Below, in pieces: positions 16,544 to 23,845 of a stretch of 64,000 nucleotides of DNA. Origin of the DNA: Thermosediminibacteraceae bacterium (GTDB lineage Bacteria > Bacillota > Thermosediminibacteria > Thermosediminibacterales > Thermosediminibacteraceae); NCBI GenBank assembly GCA_021890755.1, contig JAKKUQ010000001.1:1-64000 (forward strand). The letters are read 5' to 3'. A model generated the notes under the pieces. The model ran no database searches. It was given only the letters and a program-made list of their open reading frames with translations, and had not been told where the DNA came from. The position numbers were made by a program, and so were the translations under genes. Numbering within the stretch: position 1 is the stretch's first letter; the number at the start of each line of letters is the position of its first letter.

Positions 16544-16569
16544 AAAAAAAAGCGACCGAAGCCGCTTTT
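16544..16569 (-). terminator. Terminator of infC-rpmI-rplT
   Basis: Minus strand AGCGGC-TTCG-GTCGCT, a UUCG-tetraloop hairpin extended by A-T pairs and followed by a run of T. It starts at the rplT stop codon and ends two or three bases before the first ATG of ktrB. Confidence 0.85.
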
Positions 16570-16924
16570 ATTTGATGTTAGCCTTTGCAATTTCTACTAA
16601 TTGACTAAATCCCCCCTGGTCATGAACGGCCATTTCTGCCAGCATTTTCCGGTTAATCTGGATACCCGCTTTTTTAAGACCGTTTATAAATTTGCTGTAA
16701 GAAAGGCCATTAGCTCTCGCCGCAGCATTTATTCTTGTAATCCAGAGCCTTCTGAAATCGCGCTTTTTTAACTTGCGCCCCACATAAGCATACATCAAGG
16801 ATTTTAAAACTGCTTGGTTAGCTATCTTAAACCTCTTGCTTTTTGCACCATAATATCCTTTAGCTAGCTTTAAAATCTTTTTGTGTCTTCTTCTTGCAGT
16901 AACACCTTTTTTAACTCTTGGCAT
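16568..16924 (-). CDS. rplT: 50S ribosomal protein L20
   Basis: 118 residues, full length and typical of L20: [24 protein letters not shown]-like N-terminus rich in Arg and Lys that threads into 23S rRNA, then a helical globular domain ([20 protein letters not shown]). L20 is essential for early 50S assembly and represses its own operon by binding the mRNA leader in Firmicutes. It is the last gene of infC-rpmI-rplT. Confidence 0.97.
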   Translation of the reverse strand: MPRVKKGVTARRRHKKILKLAKGYYGAKSKRFKIANQAVLKSLMYAYVGRKLKKRDFRRLWITRINAAARANGLSYSKFINGLKKAGIQINRKMLAEMAVHDQGGFSQLVEIAKANIK

Positions 16925-16942
16925 ATATTTATCCCCCCTACT

Positions 16943-17140
16943 TTACTTGTATGGAATGAGTTGCAAAATTCGCTTGTAATCAGCCTTGCTAACAAAGGCC
17001 GGTTTCCTTAAATGTCTCTTCCTCTTTTTGGATTTATGTGTTAGAAGATGGCTTTTATTGGTTTTGGCTCTTTTTATTTTTCCCCTTTTTGTCAGGTTAA
17101 ATCTTTTGGCAGCACCCCTGTGTGTCTTTATTTTTGGCAT
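16943..17140 (-). CDS. rpmI: 50S ribosomal protein L35
   Basis: 65 residues, full-length L35: [20 protein letters not shown] at the N-terminus, then [21 protein letters not shown] small basic protein of the large subunit. It lies between infC and rplT with only seven bases after infC, the universal order of this operon. Confidence 0.97.
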   Translation of the reverse strand: MPKIKTHRGAAKRFNLTKRGKIKRAKTNKSHLLTHKSKKRKRHLRKPAFVSKADYKRILQLIPYK

Positions 17141-17147
17141 AGTGCAC

Positions 17148-17678
17148 TCACTCCTTAGATGTATTTTGTTTTGGTGAAAGTAGCATTACCATGTTTCTCC
17201 CCTCAATAGCAGGGGGTTTTTCCACTATAGCTTTCTCTTTAACACTTTCTGCTAGCCTTTTTAGGACATCCTCTCCCAATTGGGTGTGGGTTATCTCCCT
17301 TCCCCTAAACCTTATAGTGACTTTTACTTTATTGCCGTCTTCTAAAAATCTGAGTGCATTTTTCACCCTAACCTGGAAATCATGTTCTTCAATATTGGGG
17401 CTCATTCTGATTTCTTTTATGCTGATAACTTTTTGGTTTTTACGTGCTTCCTTTTCCCTTTTGCTTTGTTCATATTTATACTTGCCATAATCCATTATTT
17501 TGCAAACCGGCGGCTTTGCCTGAGGCGCAACTTTAACTAAATCTAACTGTCTTTCCTGAGCGATTTTCAATGCCTCTTTTAAAGGCATTATGCCCAGCTG
17601 TTTACCGTCCACATCGATAACCCTAACTTCTCGGGCTTTTATTTCATAATTTACTTCAAGTTCTTTTTCTTTGGTAAT
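17148..17678 (-). CDS. infC: Translation initiation factor IF-3, AUU start
   Basis: About 176 residues. IF-3 binds the 30S subunit, prevents premature joining of 50S and rejects non-canonical start codons. The N-terminal domain ([20 protein letters not shown]) and C-terminal domain ([17 protein letters not shown] and the end [16 protein letters not shown]) are both present. The best start is ATT at 17678: GGAGGT lies seven bases upstream, and the product then begins just before NYEIKARE as in homologues. A TTG at 17693 overlaps that ribosome-binding site and has none of its own. Rare AUU/AUA starts are the known autoregulatory device of infC genes. Confidence 0.95.
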   Translation of the reverse strand: MTKEKELEVNYEIKAREVRVIDVDGKQLGIMPLKEALKIAQERQLDLVKVAPQAKPPVCKIMDYGKYKYEQSKREKEARKNQKVISIKEIRMSPNIEEHDFQVRVKNALRFLEDGNKVKVTIRFRGREITHTQLGEDVLKRLAESVKEKAIVEKPPAIEGRNMVMLLSPKQNTSKE

Positions 17679-17698
17679 ATCGTTCACCTCCAAAAATT

Positions 17699-17830
17699 AA
17701 ATAAAATAAAGGGCAGGAAGAATCCACCTGCCCACTTTTACCTTTTTTAGGACCTTATAGGCTTTCGCCATAAGGTGAGAAGATGAATTCTTCTGCTTTT
17801 TGATACCTTTATTTTGTTTTCAATTACCTA
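17699..17830 (-). promoter_or_regulatory. L20-type leader with attenuator, infC operon
   Basis: The transcribed leader before infC contains, in order on the minus strand, AGAAGA/TCTTCT (17778-17794), a hairpin ACCTTATGGC/GCCTATAAGGT with loop GAAA (17752-17776), and a terminator-like hairpin GGGCAGG/CCTGCCC (17711-17733) followed by TTTATTTTATTT. Position and architecture match the Firmicute L20 leader, where L20 binding favours termination. The assignment is by position and structure, not by a covariance search. Confidence 0.75.
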
Positions 17831-17834
17831 ATCT

Positions 17835-17864
17835 AATATATCACACGGTATTTCTCAATGTCAA
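17835..17864 (-). promoter_or_regulatory. Promoter of infC-rpmI-rplT
   Basis: Minus strand TTGACA (17859-17864), 18-base spacer, TATATT (17835-17840). It lies between the end of thrS and the L20 leader. Confidence 0.75.
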
Positions 17865-17877
17865 TCGTTTTATCTAA

Positions 17878-19791
17878 TTATTGCTTGTTTTTGATCCTTT
17901 CTTTTATCTCTTCTATAAATTCCCTTAGCCCTTTTGTTCCAATATCACCTTTTTCTCGGATTCTTACTGAAACTGTACCTTCAGCAGCTTCTTTTTCTCC
18001 AACGATAAGCATATAAGGTATCTTTTGCAACTGAGCTTCTCTTATCTTATAGCCAACTTTCTCATTTCTTTCATCCAGCTCTACCCTGATATCGTTTTCT
18101 TCAAGTTCACTTTTTACTTTACGGCCGTATTCCAAAAATTTTTGGCTTACTGGAATTACCCTAACCTGCTCCGGTGCAAGCCATACCGGGAACGCACCAG
18201 CATAATGTTCTATGAGGATCCCGATGAAGCGCTCGAGGCTCCCGAAAACAGTACGATGAATCATTACAGGTCGGTGCTTTTCTCCATCCGGTCCAATGTA
18301 GGTAAGGTCAAAGCGCTCTGGCATCATGAAATCTAGCTGGATCGTACCACACTGCCAGGTCCGCCCTATGCTATCTTTTAGGTGAAAATCTATCTTTGGA
18401 CCGTAGAAAGCTCCATCACCTTCATTTATTTTGTAATCAAAACCTTTTTTCTCCAAGGCATTTTTCAGTGCCGATGTAGCTTTCTCCCACAGTTCATCAG
18501 GGCCCATTGAGTTTTCCGGCCGTGTGGAAAGTTCCACATGGTATTCGAATCCAAAAACATTGTAAATGTAATCAGCAAGTTCTATTACCTCAATTATTTC
18601 TTGTTCAATCTGTGAGGGCATCATAAAAATATGGGCATCATCTTGAGTAAAACTCCTAACTCTCATCAAACCATGTAGCACTCCGGAAAGCTCATGCCTA
18701 TGGACAAGACCTAATTCTGCTAACTTCAATGGAAGTTCTCTATAGCTGTGGACTTCGCTTTTATATATTAGTATTCCTCCTGGACAGTTCATCGGTTTTA
18801 TTGCATAACCTTGACCATCGATTTGGGTAAAATACATATTCGATTTATAATGGTCCCAATGTCCTGAGCGTTTCCACAGTTCTTCACTCAATATAATCGG
18901 CGTTTTAATTTCCTTATAACCCCTTTTTTGATGTTCCTTTCTCCAGAAATCAATTAATGTATTCCAGAGTATCATTCCTTTTGGGTGGAAAAACGGGAAC
19001 CCTGGCCCTTCTTCGTGCATACTGAACAGATTAAGTTCCTTTCCGAGTTTTCTGTGATCTCTCTTCTTGGCTTCCTCCAAATTCTTTAAGTATTCATCCA
19101 GCATGGATTTTTTAGGAAACGAGGTGCCATAAATTCGCTGAAGCATTTTATTGCGCTGGTCGCCTCTCCAATAAGCGCCTGCGAGGCTTGTCAACTTCAA
19201 AGCTTTTATCTTTCCTGTGGACGGTATATGAGGTCCCGCACATAAATCGATAAATTCTCCATTTTGGTAAAAACTTATCTTAGCGTCCTCGGGGAGATTT
19301 TCGACTAATTCGATTTTGTATGGTTCTCCCATTTCTTGTAATTTTTTTATTGCTTCTTCTCTGGTTACTTCTATCCGGACAAACGGATGATCTTCAGCTA
19401 CTATTTTTTCCATTTCTTTTTCAATCTTTTCCAAGTCTTCCGGTGTAAAACTCTCGTCCCTGTCAAAATCGTAGTAAAAGCCTTCTTCTATAGAAGGGCC
19501 AATACCTAACTTCACATCAGGAAAAAGTCTTTTCACAGCTTGAGCCATCACGTGAGAAGTGCTATGCCTAAAAGCATTTCTACCTTCCTCATCCTCAAAG
19601 GTAAGTATTTCTACTTTAGAATCCTCTTCCAATTTGTAACTTAAGTCCACAAGTACACCGTTGACCCTAGCTATCAAAGCTTCCTTGGCTAGCTTCGGGC
19701 TTATGTCCCGTGCCACATCCATTACAGTGACACCTTTGGGATAAACTCTCTCTTCATCACCTTTTAAGAAAACTCTCACCTTTTCCTGCAT
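17878..19791 (-). CDS. thrS: Threonine--tRNA ligase
   Basis: About 637 residues. Class II synthetase for tRNA-Thr. An N-terminal TGS domain (about 1-60) is followed by the editing domain with HSTSHVMAQAV (HxxxH), the catalytic core with zinc-ligand context MNCPGGILIYKSEVHSYREL, RHELSGVLHGLMRVRSFTQD (motif 2) and HRTVFGSLERFIGILIEH (motif 3), and a C-terminal anticodon-binding domain. ATG at 19791 is preferred because GAGGTG lies six bases upstream; GTG at 19800 overlaps that site. Expression should be controlled by the T-box upstream. Confidence 0.96.
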   Translation of the reverse strand: MQEKVRVFLKGDEERVYPKGVTVMDVARDISPKLAKEALIARVNGVLVDLSYKLEEDSKVEILTFEDEEGRNAFRHSTSHVMAQAVKRLFPDVKLGIGPSIEEGFYYDFDRDESFTPEDLEKIEKEMEKIVAEDHPFVRIEVTREEAIKKLQEMGEPYKIELVENLPEDAKISFYQNGEFIDLCAGPHIPSTGKIKALKLTSLAGAYWRGDQRNKMLQRIYGTSFPKKSMLDEYLKNLEEAKKRDHRKLGKELNLFSMHEEGPGFPFFHPKGMILWNTLIDFWRKEHQKRGYKEIKTPIILSEELWKRSGHWDHYKSNMYFTQIDGQGYAIKPMNCPGGILIYKSEVHSYRELPLKLAELGLVHRHELSGVLHGLMRVRSFTQDDAHIFMMPSQIEQEIIEVIELADYIYNVFGFEYHVELSTRPENSMGPDELWEKATSALKNALEKKGFDYKINEGDGAFYGPKIDFHLKDSIGRTWQCGTIQLDFMMPERFDLTYIGPDGEKHRPVMIHRTVFGSLERFIGILIEHYAGAFPVWLAPEQVRVIPVSQKFLEYGRKVKSELEENDIRVELDERNEKVGYKIREAQLQKIPYMLIVGEKEAAEGTVSVRIREKGDIGTKGLREFIEEIKERIKNKQ

Positions 19792-19830
19792 CACCTTCAC
19801 CTCTTTTCAGTATATGAGTTTTTTAAACCG

Positions 19831-20036
19831 AAAAACCTCCCGTCCTGAAAGGGACGAGAGGTTGCTCCCGTGGTTCCACCCTTATTTTAACTCTTTACAG
19901 CGATAAAGGTGCTACCTTTGGACTCCGAGGTGGTTTTCAGCTTACTATTCTCAGGGCGTTCCCACCTGACAGCCCCTCTCTGGGAGAAATCGTAAGCCTA
20001 CTCTTCTCTTCATAGTCCTTAATCAATATTCAGTTT
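19831..20036 (-). promoter_or_regulatory. T-box riboswitch (threonyl) upstream of thrS
   Basis: The minus-strand leader has a long stem I region (about 19921-20020, with an AGTA element), a candidate specifier ACC for threonine in the loop context GAAAACCACC (19932-19934), the T-box sequence AGGGTGGAACCACGGG (19867-19882), and a terminator ACCTCTCGTCC/GGACGGGAGGT with TTTTT (19831-19862). Uncharged tRNA-Thr would pair with the specifier and the TGGA bulge and prevent termination. The specifier matches the downstream gene. Confidence 0.92.
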
Positions 20037-20041
20037 AGTTA

Positions 20042-20071
20042 ATTATACCCCCTCTTTGCAAATAAAGTCAA
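20042..20071 (-). promoter_or_regulatory. thrS T-box promoter
   Basis: Minus strand TTGACT (20066-20071), 18-base spacer, TATAAT (20042-20047), just before the T-box leader. Confidence 0.75.
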
Positions 20072-20081
20072 GTTTTCCAAT

Positions 20082-20696
20082 TTAAAAATTGGTCCAATAC
20101 AAGAATGCCGCTTGTATCAAGCCTATGAAAAATCCTATAACTCCACCTAAGATCTCAATTTGCTTTAGTTCTTTTTTTGAAAGCTTTACTATAAGCCTTT
20201 CTAATTCCTCTAATTCAAGAGAATTGATTTTTTCTTCAACTAATTTGCCCAGTTTAATTTTCTCTTTGATTTTTGAGGCCAAATTTTTCTTTAATTCATC
20301 TAATATCCTTCCTCCATGGCGATCTATGGCTTCTCCTAAAAAATTTGTAATTACTGTCTTTAAAGAGTTCGGTAAAAAATACGGTAATTCTTCATATGCC
20401 TTTTGTTCTATAATACTTTTGAGATTTAACAGGATATGGAACTTCATTTCCTCCGATGTCAGTTGATTCAGTATATCATCATAAGAAAGAAATTCTTTTT
20501 CTAAAGTTTCACCAATATTTTTTGAAATCTCTGCTCTTCTTTTGGGGATAAGCCCTTGGAATTCAACCCCTAAAATTTTAACTGGTCTCAAAGGGCGAAA
20601 TATGAGTTTAATTGCAAGTACGTTGGTTTCCCAACCTATAAAAGCACCTACAAGTGGCATAAGAATTATTTGCAAAAGCGTGTAACTATGATCCAT
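20082..20696 (-). CDS. DUF445 family membrane protein
   Basis: 204 residues, a short DUF445 protein. Hydrophobic segments lie at both ends (about 8-27 and 181-202). The N-terminal PLVGAFIGWETNVLAIKLIF with RPLRPVKILG and GLIPKRRAEISKNIGE is the family signature. The middle is a long charged helix region. Related Bacillus proteins (YheB, YtxB-like) are uncharacterised. A GAGGT site precedes the ATG. It has its own promoter between the ytxC terminator and its start. Confidence 0.82.
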   Translation of the reverse strand: MDHSYTLLQIILMPLVGAFIGWETNVLAIKLIFRPLRPVKILGVEFQGLIPKRRAEISKNIGETLEKEFLSYDDILNQLTSEEMKFHILLNLKSIIEQKAYEELPYFLPNSLKTVITNFLGEAIDRHGGRILDELKKNLASKIKEKIKLGKLVEEKINSLELEELERLIVKLSKKELKQIEILGGVIGFFIGLIQAAFLYWTNF

Positions 20697-20734
20697 TGCT
20701 TCTACCTCGCAAGTTATATAGCTTTTTTAAAAAT

Positions 20735-20764
20735 AATATAACACATATTAAGTAAAATAGCCAA
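20735..20764 (-). promoter_or_regulatory. Candidate promoter of the DUF445 gene
   Basis: Minus strand TTGGCT (20759-20764), 18-base spacer, TATATT (20735-20740). It begins just after the T run of the ytxC terminator. Moderate match. Confidence 0.45.
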
Positions 20765-20789
20765 TAAAAAAGCCCCATAAATTGGGGCT
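20765..20789 (-). terminator. Terminator after ytxC
   Basis: Minus strand AGCCCCA / TGGGGCT (7 pairs, loop ATTTA) followed by TTTTTTATT, starting just past the ytxC stop codon. Confidence 0.85.
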
Positions 20790-20792
20790 AAA

Positions 20793-21653
20793 TCACTTTT
20801 TACCACGCTTTGAATTTATGCAGATTTCACAGTCGTTGCAAAAATAAACTCTATCCTCAAAAATGTTGTAAATTACATTTACGAGTTCACTTTTTTCTAT
20901 CCCGTTAAACCCATGAATTACTATCTTTTGAGGAGCTAAATTGATGAGCATACTCAGCGCTATATCTTCCAAGCTAAAATCAGGATTTTCCTTGGCTAAA
21001 ATATCTATACCTTCATCCCTTTCTAGGGGCTCCATATTACCATTCATCAAATGAAATTCCCCATTGGACAGCAAAACATGGACTAATTCCTCTCGGGGAT
21101 CATTAACATAAACAATAAATTTAAGTAGGTTTATAAACTCCCGATACTCTTTTTCTACTAAATATTCATCTACAGCCTTATCGATGACTTCTTCCAGCAT
21201 TTCAATATACTCTTTTAACCTAAAATTAATAAAACCTTCCAAGATTACCGTATCGCAACCTCTAAAGTAGTCCAATAATTTATGTATTATTACTGACTTA
21301 CGTTTTGACCTATCAGGAAAAGTGCCTTTTTGGCTGCTTTTGGGATAATTTAGCATTTCTCTTGCAAAATCATATATAATTTTATTTTCAGCCTCCGTAA
21401 AATAAAAAAATTTCTTTATAATTCTTTTTATTAGTTTAGGTTCCCATAAATCAATCACTAAATCCGCCAGAATTTCAACAAGAGAAACAAAAATTTCCTC
21501 AGCTATTGCAAAATCGTAAAAAATAGAACTTCCTAACACTTTTTTACGAAAACTTACTCCCGCTCTCTTTGTCTTCAAGTCCTCTAATTCAAGGCAAAAT
21601 CTTTCCTCCAAACTGGAAAACGGCTTTATTATTCCCACCGTTAATAATCGCAT
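20793..21653 (-). CDS. ytxC: Sporulation protein YtxC
   Basis: About 286 residues. The YtxC family is found in spore formers and lies near thrS in Bacillus as well. Recognisable parts are YFTEAENKIIYDFARE, FINFRLKEYIEMLEEVIDKA (about 164-183), EYREFINLLKFIVYVND, and a C-terminal cysteine pair (FCNDCEIC). It has no signal peptide and appears cytoplasmic. ATG at 21653 has AAGGGAG eight bases upstream; the earlier GTG at 21662 overlaps that site. A possible sigma-E-like -10 (CATATAAT) lies at 21682-21689. The molecular function is unknown. Confidence 0.85.
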   Translation of the reverse strand: MRLLTVGIIKPFSSLEERFCLELEDLKTKRAGVSFRKKVLGSSIFYDFAIAEEIFVSLVEILADLVIDLWEPKLIKRIIKKFFYFTEAENKIIYDFAREMLNYPKSSQKGTFPDRSKRKSVIIHKLLDYFRGCDTVILEGFINFRLKEYIEMLEEVIDKAVDEYLVEKEYREFINLLKFIVYVNDPREELVHVLLSNGEFHLMNGNMEPLERDEGIDILAKENPDFSLEDIALSMLINLAPQKIVIHGFNGIEKSELVNVIYNIFEDRVYFCNDCEICINSKRGKK

Positions 21654-21746
21654 CAAAGCCACTCCCTTCCCGGCTTATAAATATTATATGTTGACACTTT
21701 TAAGTCTTATACTGCAAAAAGAAGGGAGTTGGCCTAGAATTTGGAC

Positions 21747-21768
21747 AAAAAAAAGCCTTTTTTAGGCA
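21747..21768 (-). terminator. Terminator after the tRNA cluster
   Basis: Minus strand GCCT-AAAAA-AGGC followed by eight T, six bases past the 3' CCA of the last tRNA gene. The stem is short (4 pairs), so strength is uncertain. Confidence 0.55.
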
Positions 21769-21774
21769 TAAAAA

Positions 21775-21849
21775 TGGTGGGCGCTGTAAGGATCGAACTT
21801 ACGACCTCTTCCGCGTCAAGGAAGCGCTCTCCCACTGAGCTAAGCGCCC
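21775..21849 (-). tRNA. tRNA-Val (GAC)
   Basis: Complete cloverleaf with encoded CCA. Acceptor GGGCGCT pairs with AGCGCCC; anticodon arm CTTCC/GGAAG with loop TTGACGC gives anticodon GAC. Last of seven tRNA genes in transcription order. Confidence 0.95.
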
Positions 21850-21855
21850 ACTACG

Positions 21856-21944
21856 TGGTGCCGGGAACCGGAATCGAACCGGTATGGGTATTGCTACCCC
21901 CAGGATTTTAAGTCCTGTGCGTCTGCCAGTTCCGCCATCCCGGC
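21856..21944 (-). tRNA. tRNA-Leu (UAA)
   Basis: Class II tRNA of 89 bases with a long variable arm (GGGGTAGCAATACCC) and encoded CCA. Anticodon stem CAGGA/TCCTG with loop CTTAAAA gives TAA. Confidence 0.95.
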
Positions 21945-21956
21945 GTATTTGCATAT

Positions 21957-22030
<74 letters not shown>

Positions 22031-22045
22031 ATTTAAAATAAAAAA

Positions 22046-22120
22046 TGGAGCGGAAGACGGGACTTGAACCCGCGACCCTCGCCTTGGCAAGGCGATGCTC
22101 TACCTCTGAGCCACTTCCGC
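22046..22120 (-). tRNA. tRNA-Gly (GCC)
   Basis: Acceptor GCGGAAG/CTTCCGC with encoded CCA. Anticodon stem CGCCT/AGGCG-type with loop TTGCCAA gives GCC. Confidence 0.95.
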
Positions 22121-22126
22121 ATAAAG

Positions 22127-22202
<76 letters not shown>

Positions 22203-22213
22203 TTGATAAAATA

Positions 22214-22291
22214 TGGCGACCCAGAAGGGACTCGAACCCTCGACCTCCAGCGTGACAGGCTGGCGTTCTAAACCAACTGAACTACTGGGCC
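22214..22291 (-). tRNA. tRNA-Asp (GUC)
   Basis: Acceptor GGCCCAG/CTGGGTC (one G-U pair), discriminator G and encoded CCA. Anticodon loop CTGTCAC gives GTC. Confidence 0.94.
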
Positions 22292-22304
22292 GCGTAACAT
22301 TTTT

Positions 22305-22380
22305 TGGTGGGCGAAACAGGGCTCGAACCTGTGACCCCGTGCTTGTAAGGCACGTGCTCTCCCACCTGAGCTATCCGCCC
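22305..22380 (-). tRNA. tRNA-Val (UAC)
   Basis: Acceptor GGGCGGA/TTCGCCC with encoded CCA. Anticodon stem GTGCC/AGCAC-type with loop CTTACAA gives TAC. First gene of the tRNA operon. Confidence 0.95.
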
Positions 22381-22394
22381 TCGAGACAATTTTA

Positions 22395-22423
22395 AGTATA
22401 CCCGATAAATTATTCACTGTCAA
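22395..22423 (-). promoter_or_regulatory. Promoter of the seven-gene tRNA operon
   Basis: Minus strand TTGACA (22418-22423), exact 17-base spacer, TATACT (22395-22400), about 15 bases before tRNA-Val(UAC). A strong stable-RNA promoter. Confidence 0.85.
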
Positions 22424-22542
22424 AAACAAAGAACCTTAGTTATAACTGTTTATGTAGTGTATCCACAAATTATCGCCTTTTTTCTTTGAATATCAAGTTC
22501 ATCTATATCCTTATGTGCTCACTTTCCCTATTTCAACTTTAT

Positions 22543-22752
22543 TTAGTCATCTTTTTTCTCAATTTGCTCTTTAGCAAGCTTTATCAATTTTTTTACCATA
22601 TGGCCTCCTATCTTACCCGTTTCCCTCGCAGTCAACCCCCCCCAACCTCGTTTTTTTATGTCATCGTCTAAGTGGAGCTCCCTTGCTACTTCTTCTTTTA
22701 ACTTCTCAAGCTCTTCGTTTGATTTTGAATTTGTTTTCTTATTTTGGGGCAC
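22543..22752 (-). CDS. Small acid-soluble spore protein, alpha/beta type
   Basis: 69 residues. Alpha/beta SASPs coat spore DNA and protect it from UV and heat, then are degraded by the GPR protease on germination. The second half, GGLTARETGKIGGHMVKKLI, is the conserved DNA-binding part, and EVARELHL aligns with the GPR cleavage region. The N-terminus is polar and Lys/Asn-rich. The start is GTG at 22752 with GGGGGAG five bases upstream. A sigma-G-like promoter precedes it. Confidence 0.9.
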   Translation of the reverse strand: MPQNKKTNSKSNEELEKLKEEVARELHLDDDIKKRGWGGLTARETGKIGGHMVKKLIKLAKEQIEKKDD

Positions 22753-22787
22753 AAATACTCCCCCTTTTTTTATTATCTTTTAATATA

Positions 22788-22817
22788 GAGTGTGCACAAT
22801 ATCTTCCTTATTATGCA
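22788..22817 (-). promoter_or_regulatory. Candidate forespore (sigma-G-like) promoter of the SASP gene
   Basis: Minus strand TGCATA (22812-22817), 17-base spacer, CACACTC (22788-22794), compared with the sigma-G pattern TGAATA-17/18-CATACTA. The match is partial but placed about 35 bases before the start, and SASP genes are sigma-G targets. Confidence 0.45.
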
Positions 22818-22896
22818 CCATAAGTAATATCTCGATAAAATTAACGAAAAACATAACATAAGTAAGTAAGAAAGTCAATGAAAACGCGCAAAATAA

Positions 22897-22925
22897 TTGA
22901 TAGTGAGAGGTGGTTTTGATATAAT
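22897..22925 (+). promoter_or_regulatory. Promoter of the NifU-like gene
   Basis: TTGATA (22897-22902), 17-base spacer, TATAAT (22920-22925) on the plus strand, about 45 bases before the TTG start. Confidence 0.8.
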
Positions 22926-22970
22926 TAATTTCACAATAAAAATATTCCCAGGAAAGGAAGTGCTTGTATC

Positions 22971-23195
22971 TTGAAGGAGAAGGTTCAAGAAGTCCTAAAC
23001 AAGATTCGCCCGTCGCTCCAAGCGGATGGCGGCGATGTAGAATTAGTGGATGTGGACGAAGAAAAAGGTATCGTCAAGGTAAGATTAAAAGGTAGCTGTT
23101 TTGGTTGTCCGTTCTCTACAATGACTCTTAAAAATGGAATTGAGCAGACATTAAAAGAAGAAGTACCGGGTGTAAAGGAAGTACAGGCAGTTTAA
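22971..23195 (+). CDS. NifU C-terminal-domain (Nfu) Fe-S carrier
   Basis: 74 residues, the stand-alone Nfu domain with the CxxC cluster-binding site in GSCFGCPFS (about 43-51) and the family opening [15 protein letters not shown]. It carries or transfers Fe-S clusters to target proteins. The start is TTG at 22971 with AGGAAG upstream. It has its own promoter and terminator, so it is transcribed separately from the isc operon just downstream. A strand switch from the tRNA and SASP genes occurs here. Confidence 0.92.
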   Translation: MKEKVQEVLNKIRPSLQADGGDVELVDVDEEKGIVKVRLKGSCFGCPFSTMTLKNGIEQTLKEEVPGVKEVQAV

Positions 23196-23218
23196 TTCAA
23201 ATCGATGAAAATCACATA

Positions 23219-23262
23219 AGAACACCGCTTTTGAAGTCTAAACCAAAAGCGGTGTTCTTTCT
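23219..23262 (+). terminator. Terminator after the Nfu gene
   Basis: A 15-pair stem AGAACACCGCTTTTG / CAAAAGCGGTGTTCT with a 10-base loop, followed by a T-rich tract. Confidence 0.9.
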
Positions 23263-23273
23263 TTTACTATAAC

Positions 23274-23302
23274 TTGACATTAACTCTCGTTTGGAGTATA
23301 TT
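23274..23302 (+). promoter_or_regulatory. Promoter of the iscR-iscS-iscU-mnmA operon, with candidate operator
   Basis: TTGACA (23274-23279), 17-base spacer, TATATT (23297-23302). The spacer holds an inverted repeat ACTC-N7-GAGT (23283-23297), a plausible site for the Rrf2 regulator encoded next; that role is inference. Confidence 0.8.
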
Positions 23303-23350
23303 ATTTTCAGAAAACCAACTAAAACGATAGGAATTAAGGGGCGAATTAAA

Positions 23351-23803
23351 TTGAAGCTCTCTACTAAAGGTCGTTATGGACTTACCGCTATGTTTGATTT
23401 AGCTATTAATTACGGGAGAGGTCCAATTCCTTTAAAAAGCATTGCGGACCGGCAAAATATCTCCGAACATTATTTAGAACAGCTCATAATGATTCTAAGA
23501 AAAGCCGGTCTCGTAAAAAGTGTCCGGGGCGCTCAAGGCGGTTATATGCTGGCTAAAAAACCATCGGAAATTACAGTAGGTGACGTCCTTAGAGCACTTG
23601 AAGGACCTATCGGACTTGTCGATTGCGTGCTGGAGCAGGACCCAGTAGAATGCGATAAAGCAGAAAATTGCATAATGCGCCTAGTATGGGAAAAAATAAG
23701 GGACAGCATAATACAAGCAGTAGATTCAATAACGCTTCAGGATATGTGCGACGAAGCTGAAAAACGTAAGGCTTCACAGGAAAGTTACATGTATTATATT
23801 TAA
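23351..23803 (+). CDS. Rrf2-family Fe-S-sensing transcriptional regulator (IscR/CymR-like)
   Basis: About 150 residues. A winged-helix DNA-binding domain (MKLSTKGRYGLTAMFDLA, then ISEHYLEQLIMILRKAGLV and SVRGAQGGY) is followed by a cysteine cluster C-x8-C-x5-C (CVLEQDPVECDKAENC), the cluster-binding pattern of IscR-type proteins. The start is TTG at 23351, with AAGGGG upstream and the canonical N-terminus. It heads an operon with cysteine desulfurase and IscU and probably represses it when Fe-S supply is adequate. CymR-like control of cysteine metabolism is the alternative. Confidence 0.88.
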   Translation: MKLSTKGRYGLTAMFDLAINYGRGPIPLKSIADRQNISEHYLEQLIMILRKAGLVKSVRGAQGGYMLAKKPSEITVGDVLRALEGPIGLVDCVLEQDPVECDKAENCIMRLVWEKIRDSIIQAVDSITLQDMCDEAEKRKASQESYMYYI

Positions 23804-23845
23804 CTTTTCTTTTAAAACATTCTTTGGTCAAAAGGAGATGAAGTT

